Below are positions 55,590-64,000 of a DNA stretch of 64,000 bases, piece after piece; the stretch's first letter is position 1; each line of letters opens with the position of its first letter. The stretch comes from Batillaria attramentaria (taxonomy: Eukaryota > Mollusca > Gastropoda > Batillariidae), in contig JACVVK020000386.1 in assembly GCA_018292915.2 (NCBI GenBank), forward strand, positions 481,001 through 545,000, read 5' to 3'. The translations under genes were made by a program, and so were the position numbers. The notes under the pieces are model-generated. The model was not told the DNA's origin. It ran no database searches and saw only the letters and a program-made list of their open reading frames with translations.

Positions 55590-56470
55590 CCACCAGTCAC
55601 CAGGAAGTTACTTTAAAAATGGCGTCGACCTGGTTAATCGATAAAAGAAAATGATATCCCATAATTTCTTCTGCCCCCACTAAGGTTCCAAGATTAGCTT
55701 TACACCTTATTATATGGGCAGAAGTACAACCCACTCGGGCAAGATGAGTCAAAAAGTGAAACATGCAGCGGGCCAGATAGAGAAACTCAACACCGTGACA
55801 TATTGGTGTAACGGCCACAGCTTTGGAATCGCAACTGTATCCTCCTATCACAAACACAGCCTACGTTTTCCGGTCAAGCGGACGGAGTTTATTTTGGTCG
55901 CGCGGAATCTATACAAAGAGCAGCTGTTGCCGCCGATCTGGAAAGCGCTCATCTCTCGGAAAGATTGAATGAGGGTCGGGATGAAAAGCTGCGAAGGACA
56001 TTCTTCAGCCTCTAAGCCAGATTTGAAATTCATGAACCACGGGACGGGGGATCAGTAATCAAAATGAACGACCTTGTCCCCGTTGCTATGCCGCTTCAAA
56101 AGTTTCGAATGAGAAAGTTAGGAATGAACGTGTCTGTAAAAAAAAAAGTGCAATTCAAATGACGTAGGTGACGAATTTCATTACATTTTGGTCTGTCCAT
56201 ATTTTTGTGCAAATAGAAAAAAAAAATATCCCTGAGTATTTTTGGAAAAGGCCGAATGGTTTGAAATTTAAAGAGCTAATGAGTACGAAAAATATATCAC
56301 AGTTAAACAAACTTGTAAAATTCATAACTGAACTAGAAAAACTGAACTAGAAAAGGAAACGGTAATGACTGCGAAGTGGTTACAAGTTAAGCAAATAAAA
56401 GGTTTCTGTCCCTTTTATGTCGCTCTTATTTGCACAACTGAACTAACTAAAAACTTCTGACAAATTTACG
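55590..56470. other. Non-coding, nothing recognised
   Basis: An 84-codon plus frame at 55714-55968 is not low-complexity, but has no family signature or splice support and I do not call it a gene. Confidence 0.35.
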
Positions 56471-56474
56471 TTCT

Positions 56475-56552
56475 ACGTATGTACGTATGCACGTATGTGT
56501 GTATGTATGTTTGTACGTATGTTTGTATGTAGGTATGCATGCAGGTACGTGT
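56475..56552 (+). repeat. (GTAT)n/(GTAC)n imperfect tetranucleotide tract
   Basis: TACGTATG, TATGTATG and TTTGTACG units. Confidence 0.85.
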
Positions 56553-57037
56553 ATTTTGAGACACATCCCATCCCAGTACAAGGTTTTCCGGTCGGTCAAA
56601 CTCCCCTTTCAATCGTTCTAACCGACAACTCAAAACCCAAAGCAGTTTTGTTTTTTTTTCCGCCCCGGAGTCATATGGCGTTTTGAATGTGGGAAAAACG
56701 CGGTGTGCGTGGGAGCCTGCTGGTTCAGTGATAGTACAATGATTTCCCTTGAGGAAGCTGAAAGTGGAAAACAACACAAACATACAACACTTTCGGGTGA
56801 CGCTCACTGGAAATGTCAGAATCTAAATCAAATTTCAAGCCTAAACTCTCCACAAATGAAATATTGAACTTGGAGACTTGTGGCATTTCACTGTATTCTT
56901 TGCTTATGAAGCCTGGTAATCTTCAGCGGAACGACATTAAAGGAGCACAACTCTTAATCCCAGCATTTTTTTTTATTTTTTTAATATAGTGAATTCAGAA
57001 GACTTTCATTTGTGTGTGTGAGAGAGTATGTTTAAGT
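56553..57037. other. Non-coding, partial match to 37200-37340
   Basis: CTAACCGACAACTCAAAAC, GGCGTTTTGAATGT and CAGTGATAGTACAATGATTT resemble the earlier segment. No gene. Confidence 0.45.
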
Positions 57038-57053
57038 TCTTCATAGGTGTGTG

Positions 57054-57225
57054 TGGGGAGCCGGGGTGGTCGAATGGTAGAGCGTTGGACTTCTAATGCT
57101 CGGGTCGTGAGTTCGATCCCGGCTGGGGCCAAAATACTGGTGCTGGCTTTTTCATCGTTGCCCCGTCTTTGATATCATCCTATGTGGTGGAAAAGGACGT
57201 TAAACCCCCAAACACGAACCCACCC
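57054..57225 (+). mobile_element. SINE family 1, full length with 16-bp target duplication
   Basis: Near-consensus copy. Flanked by TCTTCATAGGTGTGTG at 57038-57053 and 57226-57241. Confidence 0.94.
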
Positions 57226-57256
57226 TCTTCATAGGTGTGTGAGTACACAAGACTTT

Positions 57257-57261
<5 letters not shown>

Positions 57262-57344
<83 letters not shown>
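57262..57344 (+). repeat. (GT)n microsatellite
   Basis: About 41 GT units. Confidence 0.95.
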
Positions 57345-57346
<2 letters not shown>

Positions 57347-57529
57347 TAAGTTTTATTTATGAGTGTGCGAGCGTTTCACATGTAATTATGTTTGGGAGTG
57401 GTTTTATATTTTAAGAGCGTGAGTGCTTTGGACTTATACGAATGTGTGTCTGTAAATTAGATTTACTTGTGTGCGTGACTGAGGCTTCTGTTCGTGCAAG
57501 TTTCGATTATTATTATTATTGAGACCGGG

Positions 57530-58373
57530 TCATACCCGGCCCCTATTTACTGATATTTTTGTTTACAGTGTTCTGCTGTTTTCCTTTTTCAGTTTTTGTT
57601 CTTTTAGTCCCGCTGTCCCTCCAGCCACCCATTGCTACCCTTCCCCGGCCACCCCTGTACATCAGTCTTTGTCCCTTGGCCAGCCCTGTATAGTGTGTAC
57701 TGCCCACTAGCCACGCGCGCGCAGTGCTTCGTATCCGCGATGGCGCGCGTGTCAATTAGTTGTGTTTGTTTGTGTCTGTTTAGTGTCAAATATCTCCGTA
57801 GTCCCTTCACTTAGGATAATTCTGTAAACTGCAGTAGTTTCCTGACAGTTTGTACATTTTAATCATGTTTTGTTTTAAGCGCTGTTTTGTAGTTTAACGG
57901 GTGTATCTTGCGATTTTCACCACTTTTCAAATGCGTGGTCTCTGTCTTCGCGCTACCTTATCGGCGATAGAAAATTGTCTGTGTTTTGATGAGATGTTAA
58001 ACTATAGTAGTCTTAAAGTACTTTTCACGCTCTTTTAGATGCACTTTGTTTGAAGTTTCTAGCTGTTATCTAACGCCCGCTGTGATTCGTTTTTCGTGTG
58101 TTAACAAACACAAATTTCGCTGTGGCTGGCCCACGCGCTCTGCTTTTCGCTGCACTTGGGGCAGTGCTCTCTTTGTGGCCCGCGCTGGGCGCATAAGTAG
58201 CCGCGGGCTACGTCTCACTGGACAGTCGCCAGCCAGCCCTGCCGCGAGTCACTGCACGTGTCTACGAATTGTCTGCCATTTGTACTGTTTTCCCGTAATA
58301 AAACTCATGTCATAGCGACCTCTGTGTTTGGTCTCCCTGCCTGCATGAACCGGACCCCCGACACCCGGTTACA
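57530..58373 (+). mobile_element. Probable solo LTR (844 bp)
   Basis: Begins TGAGACCGGGT and ends CACCCGGTTACA, so it has TG..CA termini and imperfect short inverted ends. A TATA-like GCATAAGTAG at 58191 is followed about 100 bp later by AATAAA at 58297-58302 and a GT/T-rich stretch, as in an LTR promoter/R/poly-A layout. It sits in an (ATT)n tract on both sides, which hides any target duplication. No internal retroviral-type coding region follows. Confidence 0.55.
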
Positions 58374-58467
58374 TTATTATTATTATTAATATTATTATTA
58401 TTATTATTATTGTTTCTTTCTGGTGGCCAATAATTTCCGCTTCTGGGATTAATAAAGTAATTTGAAT
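58374..58467 (+). mobile_element. (ATT)n and a LINE-like tail
   Basis: (ATT)n 58374-58412, then GGGATTAATAAAGTAATTTGAATTTGAA, resembling the L4 tail (ATAAAGTATTTTGAATTGAA). Very short. Confidence 0.5.
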
Positions 58468-58489
58468 TTGAACAAATACATGAATCTAT

Positions 58490-58765
58490 TTGTGTATACA
58501 GTTTTCGTTTATCTCAACATTCCGAAGCATAACATGAAAACTGCCGGAGAGCGCTCATTCACCTTCTTGGTCCCAACTGTCTGGAACTCCCTGCCAATCG
58601 AACTCCGCCTTCAGCCCTCACTGCCCCTGTTTAAATCACATCTGAAGAACTTTCTTTTCCGTCAAGCTTTTGATTGTTAACTTCTGTTGAGCCTGTTTGT
58701 GTGTATCATGAGTTGTTTGATGTCGCTGCACCTGCCAGACTGGATGTTAGAGTGGGTGCAGATAG

Positions 58766-58857
<92 letters not shown>

Positions 58858-58935
58858 TTAAGCGCTGCGAGTCCTTGATACTTGGAGAGCAGCGCTCTAT
58901 AGAAGCTATGTATTATTATTATTATTATTATTATT
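58490..58935 (+). mobile_element. LINE family L2, 3' end with its (GT)n tract
   Basis: The coding end reads Glu-Arg-Ser-Phe-Thr-Phe-Leu-Val-Pro, Val-Trp-Asn-Ser-Leu-Pro-Ile-Glu-Leu-Arg and Pro-Leu-Phe-Lys-Ser-His-Leu-Lys, with stop TAA at 58678. The 3' UTR then has TGTTTGATGTCGCTG, GGATGTTAGAGTGGGTGCA, (GT)n 58768-58855, CTTTAAGCGCTGCGAGTCC and a (ATT)n end. 5'-truncated. Confidence 0.87.
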
Positions 58936-59370
58936 AGTTGCAATGGAATTTTCAGGTACAGTACTATCGGGAAACCCAGGATAAATATACAGTTTCTTAT
59001 CAACAGATATTTCGAATCAGCAACCTATATCGCAATATCACATTGCGTAAATCAACGACGGACGTCATACCCCTTTAACACAACAATCCGTCCGTAAAAG
59101 CGAACAAATCCATGTGATTTTTCCATCTTCCTCTCAAAATATTATTTTCAGAACGACGGAAACTCAATTTCGTGTTGCGCAAGTTTCACGGCTCCGCAGC
59201 AAACCAATGCCATTATGACGAATTCTGAGACCTGGATAGCAATAACGGAAACAAGACAGGGACATTTGAACCTCGCCGCAGCCGAGCGCCACAAATTAGC
59301 TTCTCCTGTGAGTCTGTTTAATAAAAATTATAAAATTATAAAAATGATGATGATGATGATGATGATGATA
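58936..59370. other. Spacer between facing L2 copies
   Basis: Unique sequence ending in (GAT)n at 59345-59369. No gene. Confidence 0.4.
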
Positions 59371-59389
59371 CATGTTGTAATAATACATT

Positions 59390-59439
<50 letters not shown>

Positions 59440-59510
59440 ATAATAATAATAAATACTATTTTTAGAGCACGGAATCTACAGATAGAAAGCATTGCGCGAA
59501 CACACACACA

Positions 59511-59603
<93 letters not shown>

Positions 59604-59607
59604 GCGC

Positions 59608-59644
<37 letters not shown>

Positions 59645-59890
59645 CAGAGCTAACATTTGCACCCACTCTAACATCCAATTTGGCATTTGAGCGACATCAA
59701 ACGACTCATGCTACACGCAGACAGACTCAACAGAGTTAACTATCAAAAGCCGGAGTCCTGTCGGAAACGGTGAGTCTTAAGGTGTGATGTGAACAGGGGC
59801 ATTGTGGGCAGATTGCGTAGTTCGGTTGCCAGAGGGTTCCATCCATGTGGGGTTGAAAACCTGAAAGACCGCTGTTTTGACAGTTTTCAT
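59371..59890 (-). mobile_element. LINE family L2, inverted copy with (CA)n/(CG)n and (TAG)n
   Basis: The minus strand encodes Arg-Ser-Phe-Arg-Phe-Ser-Thr-Pro, Leu-Arg-Asn-Leu-Pro and Pro-Leu-Phe-Thr-Ser-His-Leu-Lys-Thr, stop TGA at 59745. The 3' UTR matches the 58680-58770 segment (CTCTGTTGAGTCTGTCTGCG.., GTTTGATGTCGCT, GGATGTTAGAGTGGGTGCA). Its dinucleotide tract is plus-strand 59500-59645, with a (CG)n/(ACGC)n end, and the tail includes (TAG)n at 59391-59438. Confidence 0.87.
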
Positions 59891-60116
59891 GTTTCTTTCC
59901 GGAATTTTAAGACGCTCATTATTATCCCACTAAGCTTCCCTGAAGCCAGCTTAAAGTGTTGATATAAACTGGGGCAGTGTGTGCAGATTCGGTCAGCAGC
60001 GAGTTCCAGATATGTGGGGCTGAAAACCTGAAAAACCGCTCTCCGACAGGTTTCTTTCCGGAATTTTAAGGCGCTGATTATTATCCCACTAAGATTCACT
60101 AAAGCCAGTTTAAGTT
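59890..60116 (-). repeat. Tandem duplication of the L2 coding end
   Basis: Repeats the C-terminal coding segment next to it. GTTTCTTTCCGGAATTTTAA, ATTATTATCCCACTAAG and TGGGG.TGAAAACCTGAAA occur in both units, about 160 bp apart. Confidence 0.78.
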
Positions 60117-60990
60117 TTGGAACAGTGGCGCGGGTGAGTGTGTCTGTACGCTCGAAATACTCTTATCTATAATGATCCGTAGAGCTCCAAATGCGATACA
60201 CTGCCGTGTGCAGGCTGTGCCCGCAAACATCCGGACGATTTGTGATTATGTAATTGTCGGAGGATGTGTCTTTAAATACAGTTTAAAATATGTGGTATGC
60301 ATAATACCTACGATAATATCAAAAGCATGCAGTTACTGAAACGATGTTGAAAAAGTTTTTTTTTTTTTTTCAGCAGGGATAGTAACGGGCTAAAATGAGT
60401 AAATGTTTACCATGTTTATTTTTAAATGTGTGCGAATGTCGTATTTCGAATAAGTGGAAATATATAAGAGGTCAACAGACACGACGATTAACGATGAAAT
60501 TAACGTGAAGATTTGACATTAATATTCACACACATCATCGTATTTCTCATTAATTTTATGTGTTTTGGCCACTGGGGAAACATAATGATAATGTCCTGCT
60601 TTGTTATGTTCCCACAAGGGACGGAACGCGGTTATGCAGTTTGGGTCGCAGAGAGTGACTGTCCCTTGGTATGGTAGATTGTACGCTGTGGTATGGTAGA
60701 CTTCTCCTCGGCGCACGTATCCATCTCTAATGAGATGCTCATGGCGCCGCAGGGCTGGAGGACGAAGCAATGAAAGCCTGCTGTCGCTAAGCGCTACTTT
60801 ATGTGCAAACCTCCACCCTGCTATTCACTCTGGTGCGCGCGACAGTATTTCTGTTTTATCACACCACCGGCCACAGCCTACTCTTCTTCGAAAGATGAAC
60901 GTGGGATTTTTACCGTGCACACTTGATATTTGTGCGTGCGTGTGTACACGAAGGCGAGACAGGCACCGTAAACGAGTCTGCACATGGATG
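60117..60990. other. R3 copy 3, then unique non-coding
   Basis: 60106-60225 matches the R3 block (AGTTTTGGA, TGTACGCTCGAAAT, GTAGAGCTC..AATGC). T-run at 60356-60370. No gene afterwards. Confidence 0.45.
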
Positions 60991-60995
60991 TGACT

Positions 60996-61136
60996 CGATA
61001 TGGTATGGAAAAATCCAACCATATTCCTGCCCACCGGGGACTCGACCCACCATATTCCTGCCCACCGGGGACTCGACCCAGGCAGCTCAGGATCCGAAGT
61101 CGGATGCCTTAACCACTAGACCAAATCTCCTGCCGT
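60996..61136 (-). mobile_element. tRNA-derived SINE head with duplicated box B
   Basis: The minus strand has GGTCTAGTGGTTAAGGCATC (box A) and GGGTCGAGTCCCCGGTGGGC (box B). A perfect 31-bp tandem duplication (about 61018-61048 and 61049-61079) carries box B twice. The body continues as GGATTTTTCCATACCATATC. Confidence 0.75.
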
Positions 61137-61477
61137 ACATGCACGTGCGCATATCGAAAACGAGTGCCAGTGAAACCCAACACAAGCGGGGCAGAAAAGG
61201 AGACCGAGGGAGAGATGGGAAGTGCGAAGGAATAAAAGCGTGTGGCTAAAGTGAGAGGGTCATTGTCGCCAACCTTGACGTCCATACTGACAGTGATAGA
61301 CACGCTCGCAAGCGACCAAGTTCACGCATTTCCAAATCCCTTGGTTTCAACAGATTTAGTTTGTGTTGTGTTTGAACGTAATCGACAGTGAGATATTTGT
61401 GTTAAACGCGAACGAAGGTAGTAATATTGGGGGATAGTAGGATCGTTCGAAATCAACATCTGTATATATATTTATTA

Positions 61478-61765
61478 TTATTTTATGCTTTATTATCCCT
61501 TTCGGGAAACTCGGGCTGCTTCCGTGGGGTAAAGCACGTCGCCGCGATGCAGCGCCACCCAATACCTATCCTATCTTGCAATTTTGCTGGGGGAGGAAAG
61601 CCGGATAACCGGGAGAGAAACCCCCGATGAGCAGCCCGGTAGCCAGGAAAAAGCAGTATCACATTTCACAAGCTCCACCTGGGCTCGAACCTACGCTTCA
61701 CCGGCCGTTCAGTAGCGCAGCCGCTAAGTCCGACGCGCTACCTAATACACTTTCAGCCCTGCCAC
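61478..61765 (-). mobile_element. SINE family 4, full length
   Basis: The minus strand has a tRNA-like head (AGCGCGTCGGACTTAGCGGC and box B TAGGTTCGAGCCC), then GGTTATCCGGCTTTCCTCCC, TGGGTGGCGCTGCATCGCGG and TTTCCCGAAAGGGATAATAA, ending AT-rich. The headless copy is at 31965-32155. Confidence 0.82.
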
Positions 61766-62513
61766 CGTACCACCTACGGTCTCGCAGACCCTAACAATAA
61801 TATGCGTGCATGTGACCGACTTTCATATGCTCTGCACAGTGGAAGATTCCCCTGTAGGATGGATCCAATACTTCTTGAGAAATAGGGTTTTCGGTTTTGT
61901 ATGCAAGAGCCAAACTTTAGATCTAGCACACTTGGAAAAACTCCCAGGCAGAGAGCGTTATCGCTATTGAGATTCCTTCAGGGCTGAAAGGGTTAAACCA
62001 CCGAAACTGACCACTCGAGCCCAGAGTATGCAGACCTTGCGCCAGGAGGGAAAATCAGGTGATGGTCATGGTCTGTGGTCGCCGGACACGGTCTGTCAAT
62101 TTCTATCGGAAGGTGGCGCTCCCTGGGGAGTCGATACAGATTTTCACGACATATCGACCGACCCGATGGGGACACGACAATCGCTTTACGGCAGCTTCCG
62201 CCCCCCGTACGCTCCGCCATCTTGAGTCTGGGTGGTGTCATTCTGGCATGTCGCAAAACGCAATATGTTACATGTAGTTGGTTTTTTTAACGACCGGTCA
62301 GACAACGAAACGTGTTTTTTTTGTTTGTTTGTTGTTGTTGTTGTTGCTAGGGCATCACAAAACCGTGTTGGGTAGGAGTTTTGTTGTGTCTCGTGGCGGC
62401 TCCCCTTTTCACAGCAGTTCGATCTGCGCTTGTAGAAATGGCAACAAAACAAATTACTTTGTGCACGACACACTGGATTATAGGATTATTGGTTTGGGAG
62501 GAAAAACGAAAAG
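61766..62513. other. Non-coding, nothing recognised
   Basis: GTT run at 62325-62346. Overlapping short frames without motif. Confidence 0.35.
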
Positions 62514-62581
62514 CACAACACACACACACAGACGCGCGCGCACAAAAGGCACAGAGGCACACACGCACGCACGCACACACG

Positions 62582-62667
<86 letters not shown>

Positions 62668-62670
62668 GCA

Positions 62671-62748
<78 letters not shown>

Positions 62749-62757
62749 ACACACAGA
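62514..62757 (+). repeat. (CA)n complex with (ACGC)n start
   Basis: CA/ACGC/GGCACA mixed start, a perfect run 62589-62663, a GAGGCATC interruption, and a second run 62673-62746. Confidence 0.95.
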
Positions 62758-63940
62758 GCCAACAACAACAATGAAAACCTTTATCAGTTTCCTTTGTAAC
62801 ACTGGGTTTTCCCCCCAACTCGACCTAAGCAACCTTAAGGGTTCAAAGGAAAATGTTTTCCGTCTCACTTCCGGCAAACAATAAGCCTTATAAAGGAGCA
62901 CTTTCTATTCAATTTGCTCAGTTCACCTGGCTTAAGGGTGGGGAATACTTGTGCAAAAGGGAAAGCACTAGAAAAGAGCAACTGATCCGGTCATTTCACT
63001 GCTAAGAATGTCAACCCGAGTTGGATTCTGCTATAACTTTAAAACTGCATGTTTACAAGCGTGTGCATAGTATACATGTTTGTTTAAATCTAATTTTACC
63101 AGGCCCTCATTAGTTTCTTTCAAGGGTAGTCCACATCCTTAATTTGCCATCGTGTCACCTGGCAGTGAGTTTACGCAATTCTTTGATTTTTAGTGTTATC
63201 GTCCTTTCTGCAAAACAAAACAATAAATAAACTACACATGGAGAAACAATGAAAACGGGTCCTTTACAAGACACATTCTTATTTTTGTATTTCCCAACTG
63301 ACATGTAAAAAACGAAAACAACAACAACAACAACAAAAAAACCCAACAATCTAATCGCTCAAAGCTCTACATTTATAATTGAATCCTTTATTAAAGTGTG
63401 GTTGATTCTTTTGCATGCAGCCAACGCCTTTATTTCAAACGTATTTTTTATGGTTTGCAACGCTTGCGGTTCTTTTTATCAAGCTGCCGGTCGATGCAAG
63501 TGCCGTGGCCGCAATTCACCCAGATTGCTTTGAAGTTTGATGTAGAGGAAACTTTTAAAATTTTTTACCGACACGAAAATCCCAGCGATGTGCGCATTTA
63601 TTGACGTCTGAAGGAAATTTTTCCCCGTGTAATGTTAGCTTTTCTTTCCGGAAATTTAGAAAAAATAAAAAATAAAAAAGAAACACCAGCTGAAGTGGCA
63701 GTTGTTACCGCCACACGTTGGAACAAGCCGTGTAGAATTATCCTTTAGCTGTCTTTGTGTTTGCTCAGTCAAGCTGGTGTATTGGGGGCTTCCCCCCCCC
63801 CCGGCCCTACCCCTTCCCCCTACCCCCATTGCAGAGAATCAAAAATGAAATTTTCTGTTCGATTCTGAAATTTTTTTTTTAAAGTCACTGGCATTTGCCA
63901 CCCTCAGAGCACTAATTCTTGCAAATGAAGTGAAGCTTTA

Positions 63941-63942
<2 letters not shown>
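62758..63942. other. Non-coding, nothing recognised
   Basis: (CAA)n at 63318-63337, C-run at 63793-63804. A 64-residue plus frame and a 68-residue one lack motifs. Confidence 0.4.

Positions 63943-64000
<58 letters not shown>
63943..64000 (+). repeat. (GT)n microsatellite reaching the window edge
   Basis: At least 29 GT units; its end is outside the window. Confidence 0.95.

Noticed and set aside
55714..55968. 84-codon plus frame
   Set aside because: Not low-complexity, but I recognise no family and no partner exon; too short to support alone.
57500..58000. Promoter of an unknown host gene
   Set aside because: TG..CA ends and the TATA-to-AATAAA spacing fit an LTR better, and no gene follows downstream.
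58046..58315. 89-codon plus frame
   Set aside because: It lies inside the probable LTR and overlaps its promoter and poly-A features.

Overview
The window looks like nuclear DNA of a lophotrochozoan invertebrate, most likely a marine mollusc (perhaps a gastropod). There are no operons, no dense gene packing and no bacterial signals. It is dominated by very long (CA)n/(GT)n and (GA)n microsatellites, tRNA-derived SINEs, 5'-truncated LINE tails, small non-autonomous DNA transposons and tandem satellites. The organism call is an inference from style; no marker gene is present. Most long open frames in the window are translations of microsatellites (Cys-Val, Thr-His, Ser-Leu or Arg-Glu runs).

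One protein-coding gene is well supported. It lies on the minus strand in two exons (15664-15362 and 13391-13038) that join in phase 0 at a good donor and acceptor. The predicted product is a 218-residue single-pass membrane protein with an N-terminal hydrophobic leader, a Pro/Gly/Tyr-rich ectodomain, a transmembrane helix near residues 110-132, an acidic cytoplasmic tail and a C-terminal PDZ-type ending (T-D-L). The helix and juxtamembrane pattern faintly recalls KCNE potassium-channel beta subunits, but I could not assign a family. Behind it (13037-11833, same strand) lies 1.2 kb of GC-rich, microsatellite-free DNA with coding-like frames, either a long 3' UTR or alternative exons. Upstream (16110-17290) is a degenerate array of about eight ~165-bp repeats.

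The rest is repeats. 1-11.8 kb: microsatellites, SINEs, a LINE tail and a MITE. 17.4-31.5 kb: local duplications, RTE-like LINE pieces, a hAT-like element with 8-bp target duplications, a TA-flanked MITE, and two MITE copies in opposite orientation. 32.6-34.0 kb: a five-unit ~278-bp satellite. 34-42 kb: SINEs with clean target duplications. 42.4-44.4 kb: a 40-bp minisatellite of about 38 copies, split by a LINE insertion. 45-48 kb: two LINE families. 48.5-57 kb: compound microsatellites, duplicated (GA)n-rich blocks and SINEs. 57.5-60.2 kb: a probable solo LTR followed by two facing copies of one LINE family. 60.9-64 kb: SINE remnants and (CA)n.

A recurring theme is that several of the large (GT)n tracts sit at the same position inside the 3' UTRs of different copies of the same LINE family. 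Retrotransposition therefore appears to have spread microsatellites here.
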